From Gammaproteobacteria bacterium (GTDB taxonomy: Bacteria > Pseudomonadota > Gammaproteobacteria > Steroidobacterales > GCA-2729495), in assembly GCA_030583605.1 (NCBI GenBank), contig CP129466.1, positions 937,001-1,001,000 of the forward strand: DNA of 64,000 bases. The letters are read 5' to 3'. The position numbers and the translations under genes are program-made. Under the pieces are notes generated by a model. The model was not told the origin of the DNA. It made no database searches and saw nothing but the letters and a program-made list of their open reading frames with translations. Shown piece by piece: positions 1-9,569 of this stretch (its first letter is position 1; each line of letters starts with the position of its first letter).

Positions 1-819
1 GTCAGCCGGCCGCTGGCGGACGTGGTCGCGGAAGTGAGCCTGCTCGCCCGGCAAGGCGTGCTCGAGGTCAATCTGCTCGGCCAGAACGTCAATGCCTGGC
101 GCGGCGCCGGACGCGACGGCGGCAAGGCCGATCTCGCCGCGCTACTGCACGAGGTGGCCGCCGTTGCGGGCATCGAACGCATCCGCTTCACCACCTCGCA
201 CCCGCTCAACTTCGGCGAGCGCCTGGTACACGCATATGCCGGCATTCCGAAGCTGGCGAATTTCCTGCACCTGCCGGTGCAGAGCGGCTCGGACCGGATC
301 CTCGCCGCCATGCGTCGCGGGTACACGGCGATCGAGTACCGGCAGAAGATCCGCGCGCTGCGCGCGGTGCGTCCCGGCATCAGCGTGTCTACGGATTTCA
401 TCGTCGGGTTTCCGGGAGAAACCGACGCGGATTTCGAGTCGACCATGAGTCTCATCGCGGACGTCGGCTTCGACCAGTCATTCAGCTTCATCTACAGCCC
501 GCGGCCGGGTACGCCGGCGGCAGACTATCCTGGGCAGGTGCCCGATGACGTCAAGCATCGGCGCCTGGAGCGCCTGCAGGAGCAGGTCAATGCCCAGGCG
601 GGGTCCATAAGCCGCGCCATGGTCGGCACCGTGCAGCGGGTCATCGTGACCGGCCCGTCGAAAAAGAGCCCATTGCAGCTTGCCGGGCGCACCGAGAACA
701 ATCGCTGGGTGAATTTCGATGCAGATGCGGGCCTGGTCGGGCGCCTGATCGACGTGGTTGTCACGGAGGCGCTTCCGAACTCACTGCGCGGCCAGCTGGC
801 AACGCCGGCCGCTGCCTGA
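1..819 (+). CDS. miaB: tRNA-2-methylthio-N6-dimethylallyladenosine synthase, 3' part
   Basis: Radical-SAM methylthiotransferase that adds a methylthio group at C2 of i6A37 in tRNAs reading UNN codons. The reading frame is open from base 1, so about 272 C-terminal residues are present. The N-terminal UPF0004 domain and the CxxxCxxC iron-sulfur cysteines lie outside the window. Visible are the radical-SAM barrel segments [27 protein letters not shown] and [12 protein letters not shown]. The last 65 or so residues ([18 protein letters not shown]) form the RNA-binding TRAM domain. It sits directly upstream of phoH, the usual miaB-phoH-ybeY arrangement, which supports MiaB over the paralogue RimO. 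Confidence 0.95.
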   Translation, partial: VSRPLADVVAEVSLLARQGVLEVNLLGQNVNAWRGAGRDGGKADLAALLHEVAAVAGIERIRFTTSHPLNFGERLVHAYAGIPKLANFLHLPVQSGSDRILAAMRRGYTAIEYRQKIRALRAVRPGISVSTDFIVGFPGETDADFESTMSLIADVGFDQSFSFIYSPRPGTPAADYPGQVPDDVKHRRLERLQEQVNAQAGSISRAMVGTVQRVIVTGPSKKSPLQLAGRTENNRWVNFDADAGLVGRLIDVVVTEALPNSLRGQLATPAAA

Positions 820-834
820 GGTTGTCCGTTCATC

Positions 835-1878
835 GTGAGCACGACCATCGAGACCGAGGAGCTGATCCTCGAGCCGGCCGACAACCGGATCCTCGCCAAT
901 CTCTGCGGTCAGTGCGATGAGCATCTGCGACAGCTCGAGCAACGCATCGGCGTCCAGATCGGCAACCGCGGTAACCACTTCCGCGTCATGGGCCCCGGTG
1001 GCACTGCGCGGCTCGGCGCGCGGCTGCTGCGCGAGCTGTTCGAACGCGCCGCTGGCGAAAGGCTCGATCCGCAGCGGGTGCATGTGTTCCTCCAGGAGGC
1101 GGCCGTGCAGGAAAGTCAGGAAGCGCCGCGCGGCGCAGGCACCGGCGAGGAAGAATCCGATGCGGTGCGCACCCGTCGGGCTCATATCCGGCCGCGGGGG
1201 CCCAACCAGCGCGCCTACATCGCCAGCATCCGCCGTGATGATCTGTGCTTCGGCATCGGGCCAGCCGGCACCGGCAAGACCTACCTCGCCGTGGCGAGCG
1301 CCGTGGAGGCGCTCGAACAGGACCGGGTGCGCCGTATCGTGCTGGTGCGCCCGGCGGTGGAGGCAGGCGAGCGGCTTGGATTCCTTCCCGGCGATCTCGC
1401 GCAGAAAGTCGATCCCTACCTGCGCCCCATGTACGACGCGCTCTACGAGATGCTCGGATTCGACCGCGTCGCGCGCCTGATCGAGCGCAATGTGATCGAA
1501 GTAGCGCCGCTCGCCTACATGCGGGGGCGTTCACTCAACGAGAGTTTCATCATTCTCGACGAAGCGCAGAACACCACCGTGGAACAGATGAAGATGTTCC
1601 TGACGCGCATGGGTTTTGGCTCGCGGGCGGTCGTGACGGGCGACATTACCCAGGTAGACCTGCCACGGCGCCAGCTGTCCGGGTTGCGCCACGTGATCCA
1701 GGTCTTGCGGGATCTCCCCGGCGTAAGCTTCACATTCTTCACGCCTCGTGACGTGGTGCGTCACGCGCTCGTACAGCGCATCGTCGAAGCCTACGAAGAG
1801 CGCGAGCAGGCCGAACGTGTGGCGCACGAGCAGGACGGCCCGGACGGTGGCGGTCGCGCCGGCCCCGAAAATACGTAG
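835..1878 (+). CDS. ybeZ: PhoH-family ATPase (YbeZ)
   Basis: Cytoplasmic P-loop ATPase of the PhoH family, the usual partner of the YbeY RNase in ribosome and RNA quality control. The protein has 347 residues. Walker A GPAGTGKT is at about 142-149 and Walker B FIILDEAQ at about 238-245. A KH-like N-terminal segment precedes the ATPase domain, as in other YbeZ proteins. The GTG start at 835 lies 15 bases after the miaB stop and opens on the expected N-terminus. A longer start would run back into miaB. ybeY follows at once, so co-transcription is likely. The exact biochemical role of YbeZ in the family is still incompletely defined. Confidence 0.95.
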   Translation: MSTTIETEELILEPADNRILANLCGQCDEHLRQLEQRIGVQIGNRGNHFRVMGPGGTARLGARLLRELFERAAGERLDPQRVHVFLQEAAVQESQEAPRGAGTGEEESDAVRTRRAHIRPRGPNQRAYIASIRRDDLCFGIGPAGTGKTYLAVASAVEALEQDRVRRIVLVRPAVEAGERLGFLPGDLAQKVDPYLRPMYDALYEMLGFDRVARLIERNVIEVAPLAYMRGRSLNESFIILDEAQNTTVEQMKMFLTRMGFGSRAVVTGDITQVDLPRRQLSGLRHVIQVLRDLPGVSFTFFTPRDVVRHALVQRIVEAYEEREQAERVAHEQDGPDGGGRAGPENT

Positions 1879-1888
1879 CCGACGCGCG

Positions 1889-2371
1889 GTGCGGGTTGTG
1901 CTCCAGGTGGCAACGCGGGCTGCCCGCCTGCCGCGCGGCACCGACCTGCAGGCCTGGGTCGAGGCGGCCGGCGCTGCGGGTGGCGGTGAGCTTACCGTGC
2001 GACTGGTCGGCTGGCCGGAGAGCCGGCGTCTGAACGAGCGGTTTCGTCGCGGGAAGGGAGCGACGAACGTACTGGCATTCCCGCCGGGCGCCGGCCAAAA
2101 AGCGACGGCGGAACTCGGCGATCTCGTGATATGCCTGCCGCTGGTCTATCGCGAGGCGACGGAGCAGGGCAAGCCGCCGCTCCAGCACCTGGCGCACCTG
2201 GTGGTGCACGGGGTCCTGCACCTGCGCGGATTCGACCACGAATGTGCGGCATCTGCCCGTAGAATGGAGCGGATTGAAGTGAAGGTTCTGGCGCGGCTGG
2301 GGTTCCCCGATCCTTATCGGACCGAGGCGCAGCGGCGCGTCGACGCCGCAGGCAGTCGCCGACGAGCATGA
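1889..2371 (+). CDS. ybeY: Endoribonuclease YbeY (rRNA maturation factor)
   Basis: Zinc-dependent endoribonuclease for 16S rRNA 3'-end maturation and 70S quality control. The metal site is the HGVLHLRGFDH motif, with His at about 107, 111 and 117 of a 160-residue protein, close to the usual 150-160. GTG at 1889, ten bases after the phoH stop, gives an N-terminus (VRVVLQVATR) matching the family's first beta strand. An in-frame GTG at 1847 would overlap phoH by 32 bases and add residues unlike the family. The stop overlaps the corC start in an ATGA arrangement, which implies translational coupling. Confidence 0.93.
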   Translation: MRVVLQVATRAARLPRGTDLQAWVEAAGAAGGGELTVRLVGWPESRRLNERFRRGKGATNVLAFPPGAGQKATAELGDLVICLPLVYREATEQGKPPLQHLAHLVVHGVLHLRGFDHECAASARRMERIEVKVLARLGFPDPYRTEAQRRVDAAGSRRRA

Positions 2372-3231
2372 ACGAGAACGACCACGAAGCGGAAATGCAG
2401 GACGAGGAGCCGACGCTCTACAGGCGCCTGCGGCGCCTGCTCGGCGGTGATCCGGCGACGCGTGAGGACATCCTGGAGTTCCTGCGCGAGGGGCGCTGGG
2501 GTGCGGTGCTCGACACCGACGAGCTGGCCATGCTCCAGGGTGTGCTCGAAGTGGCGGAGACCCAGGTGCGCGACGTCATGGTGCCGCGCTACCAGATGGT
2601 GGTGCTCGAGCGCGATGCGTCGAAAGCGGACATCTTCCACACCATCGTCGAAAGCGGCCACTCCCGTTACCCGGTGATCGGCGCCGACCGTGACGACGTC
2701 GTCGGCGTCCTGCTCGCCAAGGACATCCTGCGCTACTTCGTGGAGACGCCGCAGGAGGAGTTCGATCTTCGGAAGTTCATCCGGCCGGCCATCGTGATCC
2801 CGGAAAGCAAGCGGCTCAACACCCTGTTGAAGGAGTTCCGCATCAACCGCAATCACCTGGCCATCGTGGTCGACGAGTACGGCGCGACCGCGGGCCTGCT
2901 CACCATCGAGGACGTTCTCGAGGAGATCGTCGGAGAGATCGGGGACGAACACGATGCGCAGGAGGCCGAACCGATCCAGCAGCAGGACGGCGACCGCTTC
3001 CAGGTGCTGGCGCAGACGCGCATCGAGGACTTCAACCGATACTTCGAATCGGAATTGAGCGACGAGGATTACGACACGGTGGGCGGGCTGGTGATGTACG
3101 AGCTCGGCCGCCTGCCGCGACGGGGCGAGAGCGTCAGCTACGGCGGTTTCCGGTTCAAGGTGCTGCAGGCCGACCGTCGCAGGCTCCACACGCTGGAGGT
3201 CACCCGCACGCCGCCGGCCGACGCCGGCTGA
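2368..3231 (+). CDS. corC: CorC/YbeX CBS-domain protein
   Basis: CBS-domain protein of 287 residues, historically linked to magnesium and cobalt efflux and, as YbeX, to ribosome metabolism. Two CBS repeats lie at roughly 68-127 and 135-190 (RDVMVPRYQM, HLAIVVDEYG). A CorC/HlyC transporter-associated domain follows at about 210-280. There is no membrane segment, so this is the soluble short form and not the CNNM-type transporter. Its ATG overlaps the ybeY stop by four bases, and lnt follows 16 bases downstream, continuing the conserved ybeZYX-lnt operon. Which of the proposed functions applies cannot be told from the sequence. Confidence 0.93.
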   Translation: MNENDHEAEMQDEEPTLYRRLRRLLGGDPATREDILEFLREGRWGAVLDTDELAMLQGVLEVAETQVRDVMVPRYQMVVLERDASKADIFHTIVESGHSRYPVIGADRDDVVGVLLAKDILRYFVETPQEEFDLRKFIRPAIVIPESKRLNTLLKEFRINRNHLAIVVDEYGATAGLLTIEDVLEEIVGEIGDEHDAQEAEPIQQQDGDRFQVLAQTRIEDFNRYFESELSDEDYDTVGGLVMYELGRLPRRGESVSYGGFRFKVLQADRRRLHTLEVTRTPPADAG

Positions 3232-3247
3232 TGGCCGGGAAGGCTGC

Positions 3248-4744
3248 TTGAGCCGGTTGCATACCGTTTCCCCGGCAGTCCGTGGCCGTCTGTTCGCAGG
3301 CCTGGCCGGAGCGGCGCTGCCGCTTTCGTTTGCGCCCTTCGCGCAGTTTTTCATCGCGCCCGTCTCGCTGGCGATCCTGTTCTGGAGCTGGCAGGCACCG
3401 GCACGCGAAGCCGCCTGGCGAGGGTTCATCTACGGGGCCGCAGCGTTCGCGGCCGGAACCTGGTGGTTGTACGTGAGCGTGCGGCTGGTCGGCGGCACGC
3501 CGCTGCCCGTGGCGGTGCTGCTGCTCGCAGGCCTGGTGTGCCTGATGGCCGGCTGGCTGGCACTCGCCGGTTACCTCAGCGCGCGGTTCCGCGGTCCATC
3601 GCTCGCGTTCAACGCTTGCCTGCTGGCCCCGGCGACCTGGACGCTGGTCGAGTGGTTGCGTGGCTGGGTACTGACCGGGTTTCCATGGCTCAGTCTCGGC
3701 TACGGACAGATCGACGGCCCGCTCGCAGCCTGGGCGCCCGTGGGCGGCGTCTACGCAGTGACGTTTGCCACCGCGGTCCTGGCCGGATCATTGCTGGCCG
3801 TGGTGCTGGGTGCCTGGCGCGATCGCGCTATCGCTGCAGCGGCATTGCTCGCCCTGGTGCTGGGGACCTGGCTCCTCGGCGTGCGAACCTGGACGGCGCC
3901 GAGCGGAGCGCCGCTGCGGGTCAGTCTCGTGCAGGGCGCTATTCCGCAACTGCTGAAATGGCTGCCGGGCGAGCGGCGCGCCACGATGGATCTCTACTAC
4001 TCGATGACCGCGAGCCTGACCGGCCAGGATCTCATCGTGTGGCCGGAGGCGGCGATTCCCGTCCCCGACGTGGACGTTCCCGTCTATCTCGAAGAACTGT
4101 CCGGACTCGCCGCCCGCCTCGGCACACAACTCATCGTCGGGATCATCAGTTATGACGAGCAGCGCGATGAGTACCGCAACTCGCTGCGGGCGCTTGGCAG
4201 CCCTGCAGGCGTCTATCACAAGCGGCACCTGGTGCCGTTCGGCGAATTTTTCCCCGTCCCCGCGTTCGTCCGTAGCTGGATGCGCATGATGAATCTGCCG
4301 TACTCGGACATCACGCGCGGTGGCGCAGACCAGGCGCCCTTGCGCGCGCAACAGGTTCCGCTGGCGCCGACCATTTGTTACGAAGACGCCTACGGGGCCG
4401 AGCAACTCGGGTTCCTGCCCGAGTCCCGGTTGCTGATCAACGTCAGCAACGACGCATGGTTCGGCGACACCATGGCGCCACACCAGCACCTGCAGATGGC
4501 GCGCATGAGGGCGCTGGAAACCGGCCGTTTCCTGGTACGCAGCACCAACACCGGCATCACGGCTGTCATCGACGAGCGCGGCGCCGTGCGCGCGACCATT
4601 CCCCAGTTCGAGCCGGGCGTGCTGTCTGCCGAGGCGCAACCGTTCGCGGGCGCCACGCCCTATGTGCGCGCCGGCAACTATCCGGTGGTCCTGATCTGTC
4701 TGACGGTGATCGCGGTTACGATGGTATTGCGGTTGCGGCGATGA
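3248..4744 (+). CDS. lnt: Apolipoprotein N-acyltransferase
   Basis: Inner-membrane enzyme that adds the third acyl chain to the N-terminal cysteine of lipoproteins, which is needed for Lol-dependent export. It has 498 residues. About six hydrophobic segments fill the first 215, then comes a periplasmic nitrilase-fold domain with the catalytic triad visible as Glu267 (VWPEAAIP), Lys325 (YHKRHLVPFGEFFP) and Cys377 (PTICYED). A last membrane helix lies near the C-terminus. The start is a TTG at 3248 preceded by a GGGAAGG Shine-Dalgarno at about 3237. lptE, whose lipoprotein product depends on Lnt, lies about 5 kb downstream. Confidence 0.95.
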   Translation: MSRLHTVSPAVRGRLFAGLAGAALPLSFAPFAQFFIAPVSLAILFWSWQAPAREAAWRGFIYGAAAFAAGTWWLYVSVRLVGGTPLPVAVLLLAGLVCLMAGWLALAGYLSARFRGPSLAFNACLLAPATWTLVEWLRGWVLTGFPWLSLGYGQIDGPLAAWAPVGGVYAVTFATAVLAGSLLAVVLGAWRDRAIAAAALLALVLGTWLLGVRTWTAPSGAPLRVSLVQGAIPQLLKWLPGERRATMDLYYSMTASLTGQDLIVWPEAAIPVPDVDVPVYLEELSGLAARLGTQLIVGIISYDEQRDEYRNSLRALGSPAGVYHKRHLVPFGEFFPVPAFVRSWMRMMNLPYSDITRGGADQAPLRAQQVPLAPTICYEDAYGAEQLGFLPESRLLINVSNDAWFGDTMAPHQHLQMARMRALETGRFLVRSTNTGITAVIDERGAVRATIPQFEPGVLSAEAQPFAGATPYVRAGNYPVVLICLTVIAVTMVLRLRR

Positions 4745-4874
4745 CCGCTGCCAGCAAGGGCTTGCCGGGCTTGCGCCGCTCGATCAGGTGACGGAACTCG
4801 CTCACCCTGGTCTTATCGGGGACGTCCACCACAGCATGATCGAAATCAGGAAAAACCGTTTGTTGCCACAAAGC
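4745..4874 (-). pseudogene. Possible transposase N-terminal remnant
   Basis: Read on the minus strand, this stretch is open for about 45 codons without a start codon. It contains VPDKTRVSEFRHLIERR, which resembles the N-terminal region of IS5-type transposases (DETTILxFRHLLE). It begins at the lnt stop and runs toward the foreign-looking genes that follow. No terminal inverted repeats or catalytic DDE region remain. It may be a scar of the event that inserted the 4.9-6.7 kb module. The assignment rests on pattern resemblance only and could be chance. Confidence 0.3.
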
Positions 4875-4940
4875 AAGAAACCCAAGTGCTCTGCGATTTC
4901 AGCGTCACTCCCATTTTTCCATCCCACTGAGGTAATCCCC

Positions 4941-5360
4941 ATGAAACTCCACAAGCTGATCACCGCTGCCGTGGCAGCCGCCACCCTTTGCCTGACCGTC
5001 AGCCTGCCGGTTCAGGCTCATAATGCTGGGACTGTTACACCAAATTTTTCTGCGCCCATCCCCAATCTTCCTGGAAAATCGTTGATTGCTGTGGAAGTTG
5101 AATTTGCACCGGGGCAGGCCGGCGATCCACATATGCATGCCAATTCGGCGTTCATCTATGCCTATGTAGTTTCAGGGGCTATCGAATCCAGGGTGGACAA
5201 CGAAGAAACCCGCATTTATCGCGCTGGTGAAAGCTGGTCTGAGCGTCCTGGTGCCATTCATTCGGTCAGCCGCAATGTCAGTCAGACCGAGCCAGCGAAG
5301 CTGCTCGCAGTTTTCGTTGTTGATACTGACGATACGGAGCTGGTCAAACCCGTCAAATAA
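4941..5360 (+). CDS. Secreted cupin-domain protein
   Basis: A 139-residue protein with a typical Sec signal peptide (MKLHKLITAAVAAATLCLTV, cleavage probably after VQA at residue 26) and a single cupin barrel. The metal-site motif is GDPHMHANSAF, followed by YVVSGAIES and a second motif around GAIHSVSRN. It is predicted to be periplasmic. Its substrate is unknown; small cupins of this type often accompany oxidoreductases. The ATG at 4941 has a TGAGG ribosome-binding site about ten bases upstream, and the much longer open frame starting at 4788 lacks one. Codon use is clearly more AT-rich than in lnt or leuS, suggesting horizontal acquisition together with the next two genes. Confidence 0.8.
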   Translation: MKLHKLITAAVAAATLCLTVSLPVQAHNAGTVTPNFSAPIPNLPGKSLIAVEVEFAPGQAGDPHMHANSAFIYAYVVSGAIESRVDNEETRIYRAGESWSERPGAIHSVSRNVSQTEPAKLLAVFVVDTDDTELVKPVK

Positions 5361-5435
5361 GGTTGCGAGAGCACAAGCTGTCGTGCTGTCCGGCAAAATC
5401 CGGGCGGCAGCACAGGCGTTTCAAGAAAGAGTTTT

Positions 5436-6170
5436 ATGACCACACAGGCTGATAAACGTATTTTTCTCGCAGGCGCGGCTGGCGCCATCGGCCGTCTGCT
5501 GGCTCCCATGCTGCGCGCCAATGGCTGGACGGTGCTTGGAACAACACGTTCTGCAGCCAAACTGCCGATGCTGCAGCAGTTGGGCATTGACGGCGTGGTG
5601 GTCGATGTATTCGATGCAGAAAAACTGTCCGCCATCGTTTGTCAGTTTCAGCCAGAAGTGGTCATTCACCAGCTTACCGATCTACCCTACGGGCTGGATG
5701 AAAATCAGATGCAAGACGCCCTCAAGCGCAATGCTCGTCTGCGTGATGAAGGTACGCGTAACCTGGTCAATGCCGCTGCAGCAGCGGGAGCGAAACGCCT
5801 GATTGCCCAGAGTATTGCTTTTGTTTACGCCCAAGGGCAGCCGCCTTATCACGAAGAGCATCCGTTACTATCAGCCGCCGATCCCGTCTATGGCGAAACG
5901 GTCGACGGTGTGCGCAGTCTGGAGCGCCAGGTCATGGAGGGTGTAGCGCAGGGTCTCGTGCTGCGCTACGGCCTGCTGTATGGCGAAAATACAGGTTTCG
6001 ATACCCCGATTGCACCGGGTTCGATTCATGTCTTTGCTGCTGCCAGGGCTGCCGCACTAGCGGTCACCAGGGGGGAGCCAGGAATTTACAACATTGCTGA
6101 TCACGATGGCCTTGTCGCTATCGACAAAGCACGTCAGCAACTTGGCTGGGAGCCGGATCTACGCAGGTGA
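5436..6170 (+). CDS. NAD(P)-dependent epimerase/oxidoreductase, extended SDR fold
   Basis: A 244-residue Rossmann-fold protein. The dinucleotide-binding motif GAAGAIG lies near residue 13, and the family segments LRYGLLYGENTGFDTPI and GIYNIADHDG are recognisable. The C-terminal DKARQQLGWEP is the normal end of NAD-epimerase/dehydratase proteins, although the protein is somewhat shorter than the usual 280-300. The substrate is unknown. It lies 75 bases after the cupin gene and 97 before the CMD gene, on the same strand and with the same AT-rich codon use. Epimerase and CMD genes are typical members of the modules controlled by ECF41 sigma factors, but no sigma factor gene is present here. Confidence 0.8.
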   Translation: MTTQADKRIFLAGAAGAIGRLLAPMLRANGWTVLGTTRSAAKLPMLQQLGIDGVVVDVFDAEKLSAIVCQFQPEVVIHQLTDLPYGLDENQMQDALKRNARLRDEGTRNLVNAAAAAGAKRLIAQSIAFVYAQGQPPYHEEHPLLSAADPVYGETVDGVRSLERQVMEGVAQGLVLRYGLLYGENTGFDTPIAPGSIHVFAAARAAALAVTRGEPGIYNIADHDGLVAIDKARQQLGWEPDLRR

Positions 6171-6267
6171 GTGTGCATGCGATCCAACGGTCCGGATGGC
6201 GCCGCGCTGCCCCTTTTTGCCTGTAGCCAGGGGCGTCGGTAGCAAATGTATGGAGTCAGGATTTCGT

Positions 6268-6720
6268 ATGACTGAAAGAGTAAACCTTGGAAAATCAGCG
6301 CCTGCCCTGTATCAGGCAGTCTCTGAGCTTGAGCGACTTGTCTCTGATGCCTTGGCCCGTGCAGGAATTGCTGTTGGCTTTTCTCACCTCTTGCGCTTGC
6401 GTGCATCTCAAATCAATCAATGTGCTTTCTGCGTTCGGCTGCACGCACGGGATGCGCTGGCCTGTGGAGAATCTGCTGATCGTGTAGCCGTTCTTTCTGC
6501 CTGGAAAGAGACCGGATATTTCAGCTCAAAAGAGCGCGCCGCATTGGAGCTTGTGGAGGGAATGACGCTGATCTCTGACGGCCAACTTCCTGACGCAATT
6601 TACGAACAAGCCACAGTCAGTCTTTCCGAAGAAGAGTTGTCGGCCATTGAGTGGCTTGCGGTTGTCATCAATGCATGGAATCGCATTGCCATTTCCAGTC
6701 GTTATCCTGTCAAGCCGTAA
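6268..6720 (+). CDS. Carboxymuconolactone decarboxylase/AhpD-like protein
   Basis: A 150-residue alpha-helical protein with the AhpD-type redox motif CAFCVRLH (Cys52, Cys55, His59). This implies alkyl-hydroperoxide or other thiol-disulfide redox activity, not true lactone decarboxylation. I chose the ATG at 6268 because a TCAGGA sequence lies seven bases upstream; an in-frame ATG at 6250 would add six residues. It closes the lower-GC three-gene block inserted between lnt and leuS. The natural reductant and substrate are not evident. Confidence 0.85.
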   Translation: MTERVNLGKSAPALYQAVSELERLVSDALARAGIAVGFSHLLRLRASQINQCAFCVRLHARDALACGESADRVAVLSAWKETGYFSSKERAALELVEGMTLISDGQLPDAIYEQATVSLSEEELSAIEWLAVVINAWNRIAISSRYPVKP

Positions 6721-6950
6721 AGGTGCCGGGTTTGGCTTTTTGGCTTATTTCCAATTTCAGGCGCCGGGTCGAGGGTTTCGAAGTTGTTGGCGCACCAGGC
6801 GGTGGCGCCCCGTATTCGACAAGTTCCCGGTAACCTGATACCGGTGATGGTTGCGGGAGTGAAGGCCGCGCCCCGCGCGCTTTCCGCGCCGCTCCGAAGG
6901 CGCCGTTTGGTATCCTTTTCAGCCCTGAATCAGCCGGCTGGTGCCGCAAC

Positions 6951-9539
6951 GTGACCGATATCGCCTACCACCCCGCCCAGGTCGAGGCCGAGGCTCAGCA
7001 GTACTGGGAGGATCATCGGTCGTTTCGCGCCACCGAGGAGCCCGGACGAGCGAAGTACTACTGCCTGTCCATGTTTCCGTACCCGAGCGGGCGGCTGCAC
7101 ATGGGGCACGTCCGCAACTACACGATCGGCGACGTCATCAGCCGCTATCAACGCATGCGCGGCATGAACGTCCTGCAGCCGATGGGCTGGGACGCCTTCG
7201 GTCTGCCGGCGGAGAACGCCGCCATGGCGAACGGCGTGCCGCCCGCGAAGTGGACCTACGACAACATCGCCTACATGCGCCGGCAACTGAAGGCGCTCGG
7301 CTTCGCCATCGACTGGAGCCGCGAGCTCGCGACCTGCGCGCCGGAATACTACCGCTGGAACCAGTGGTTGTTCCTGGCGATGCGCGCGAAGGGTATCGCC
7401 TACAAGACCACGGGGATCGTCAACTGGGATCCGGTGGACCAGACGGTGCTCGCCAACGAACAGGTGATCGACGGCCGCGGCTGGCGCACCGGCGCGGTGG
7501 TCGAGAAGCGCGAAATACCGATGTACTACCTGCGCATCACCGCGTATGCCGCCGAGCTCCTGGAGGCGCTCGAACGCCTGCCCGGCTGGCCGGAGCGCGT
7601 GCGCACCATGCAGGCCAACTGGATCGGCCGCTCCGAAGGGCTCGAGATCGATTTTCCGGTGGAGGACAGCGACGAGCGGCTGCGGATATTCACGACGCGG
7701 CCGGACACGCTCTACGGCGTGACGTACATGGCGATCGCGCCGGAGCATCCGCTGGCACTCGCCGCGGCGCGCTCCAACCTGGAACTGCAGGTCTTTCTCG
7801 ACGAATGCCGGCGCCAGGGCGTGACGGAAGCCGCGCTCGAGACCGCCGAGAAGCGCGGGATGCCAACCGGGTTTCATGCGATCCATCCGCTCACCGGCCG
7901 GCGGGTGCCGATCTGGGTCGCCAACTTCGTCCTGATGAGTTACGGCACCGGCGCGGTCATGTCGGTGCCGGCGCACGACCAGCGCGACTGGGAGTTCGCC
8001 CGCCGCTTCGGTTTGCCGATTCACGAGGTCATCCGGCCGCAGGATGCCAGCTTGCCGGACCTCGACGCAGGCGCGTTCACGGATTACGGCCTGTGTATCA
8101 ATTCGGGGACATTCGACGGTCTGGATTTCGCGGGCGCCTTCGACGCGATCGCATCTCACCTGGAGGGTCTTGCGGCCGGGCGGCGTCGCACCCACTGGCG
8201 GCTGCGCGACTGGGGCATCTCGCGCCAGCGTTACTGGGGATGCCCGATCCCGCTGGTGCACTGTGAGGGCTGCGGAGAAGTGCCGGTTCCGGAAGAGCAA
8301 TTGCCGGTGCTGCTGCCGGAGAACCTGGTGCCCGACGGCAGCGGCAGTCCGCTCGCGAAGCTGCGTTCGTTCTACGAGTGCGAGTGTCCGCAATGCGGCA
8401 AGCCGGCCCGCCGCGAGACCGACACCATGGACACCTTCGTCGACTCGTCGTGGTACTTCCTGCGTTACGCCTGCGCCGACCAGCACCAGCGGATGCTCGA
8501 TGAGCGGGCTGCGTACTGGCTGCCGGTGGACCAGTACATCGGCGGCATCGAGCACGCGATTCTGCACCTGCTGTATTCACGCTTCTGGACCCGGGTGATG
8601 CGCGATCTCGGTCTCGTCAGGCTCGACGAGCCGTTCAGGAATCTGCTGACACAGGGCATGGTGCTCAACGAGATCTTCTTGCGCCGCCCCGCCTCCGGGC
8701 GCATCGAGTACTTCAATCCTGCCGACGTGCGGATCGAAAACGACGAGAAAGGCCGCCGCCTGTCCGCTGTGCTCCTGAGCGACGGGCGGCCGGTGGAGAG
8801 CGGGGGTATCGGCACGATGTCGAAATCCCGCAACAACGGCGTCGACCCCAACCGCCTCGTCGAGGAGTACGGGGCGGATACCGCCCGGTTGTTCATCATG
8901 TTTGCCGCGCCGCCCGAGCAGTCGCTCGAATGGTCGGAGGAGGGTGTGCAGGGCGCCTTCCGGTTCCTGCGCCGGCTGTGGCGGACCGTGCACCAGCATG
9001 CGGCGGGCGGCGGGCCGGGCGAGGTGGCGATCGACGCGCTCGATGCCCGGCAGAACGCCCTGCGCCGTGCCCTGCACCAGACCATCGCCAAGGTCACTGA
9101 CGACGTCGGCAGGCGTTACACCTTCAACACGGCCATCGCGGCCCTGATGGAACTGCTGAACGAGATCGGGCGTTACGAGATGCAGGCCGATGGCGATCGC
9201 GCCGTGGTGCAGGAGGCGCTCGAGAGCGTGGTCCTGATGCTCGCGCCGATCGTCCCGCACATCTGCCATCGCCTGTGGCATGTGCTCGGGCACGCGCGTG
9301 CGGTGGTGGATGAGCGCTGGCCCGCGGTGGACGAGGCGGCGCTTGCCGCCGACCGCGTCGAGATCGTGGTGCAGGTCAACGGCAAGGTGCGCGGGCGCGT
9401 CTCGGTGCCCGCGGCCGCGAACGAGGACGAGGTGAAGGCCGTGGCTCTCGCGGAGGAAAACGTCAGCCGCCACGTCGCCGGCAAGCCGGTGCGCCGGGTC
9501 ATCGTGGTGCCCGGCAAGCTGGTGAATGTCGTGGTGTAG
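6951..9539 (+). CDS. leuS: Leucyl-tRNA synthetase
   Basis: Class I aminoacyl-tRNA synthetase charging tRNA-Leu, 862 residues as is usual for bacteria. The HIGH signature appears as [11 protein letters not shown] at about 43-53 and the KMSKS loop as TMSKSRNN near 622. The CP1 editing domain contains the conserved TTRPDTLYG segment (about residue 247 onward), and a zinc-ribbon-like CEGCGE/CPQCG region is present near 440-485. The GTG start at 6951 gives MTDIAYHP, the normal N-terminus. In most gammaproteobacteria lptE and holA follow directly; here a minus-strand membrane gene intervenes before lptE. Confidence 0.98.
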   Translation: MTDIAYHPAQVEAEAQQYWEDHRSFRATEEPGRAKYYCLSMFPYPSGRLHMGHVRNYTIGDVISRYQRMRGMNVLQPMGWDAFGLPAENAAMANGVPPAKWTYDNIAYMRRQLKALGFAIDWSRELATCAPEYYRWNQWLFLAMRAKGIAYKTTGIVNWDPVDQTVLANEQVIDGRGWRTGAVVEKREIPMYYLRITAYAAELLEALERLPGWPERVRTMQANWIGRSEGLEIDFPVEDSDERLRIFTTRPDTLYGVTYMAIAPEHPLALAAARSNLELQVFLDECRRQGVTEAALETAEKRGMPTGFHAIHPLTGRRVPIWVANFVLMSYGTGAVMSVPAHDQRDWEFARRFGLPIHEVIRPQDASLPDLDAGAFTDYGLCINSGTFDGLDFAGAFDAIASHLEGLAAGRRRTHWRLRDWGISRQRYWGCPIPLVHCEGCGEVPVPEEQLPVLLPENLVPDGSGSPLAKLRSFYECECPQCGKPARRETDTMDTFVDSSWYFLRYACADQHQRMLDERAAYWLPVDQYIGGIEHAILHLLYSRFWTRVMRDLGLVRLDEPFRNLLTQGMVLNEIFLRRPASGRIEYFNPADVRIENDEKGRRLSAVLLSDGRPVESGGIGTMSKSRNNGVDPNRLVEEYGADTARLFIMFAAPPEQSLEWSEEGVQGAFRFLRRLWRTVHQHAAGGGPGEVAIDALDARQNALRRALHQTIAKVTDDVGRRYTFNTAIAALMELLNEIGRYEMQADGDRAVVQEALESVVLMLAPIVPHICHRLWHVLGHARAVVDERWPAVDEAALAADRVEIVVQVNGKVRGRVSVPAAANEDEVKAVALAEENVSRHVAGKPVRRVIVVPGKLVNVVV

Positions 9540-9569
9540 GCTGAGCCCGGCGTGGAACCGGCTCAGGCG

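Noticed and set aside
6930-8567. 545-codon open frame on the minus strand over leuS
   Set aside because: Antisense to the clear leucyl-tRNA synthetase gene; the composition is arginine/proline/valine-rich with no recognisable motif.
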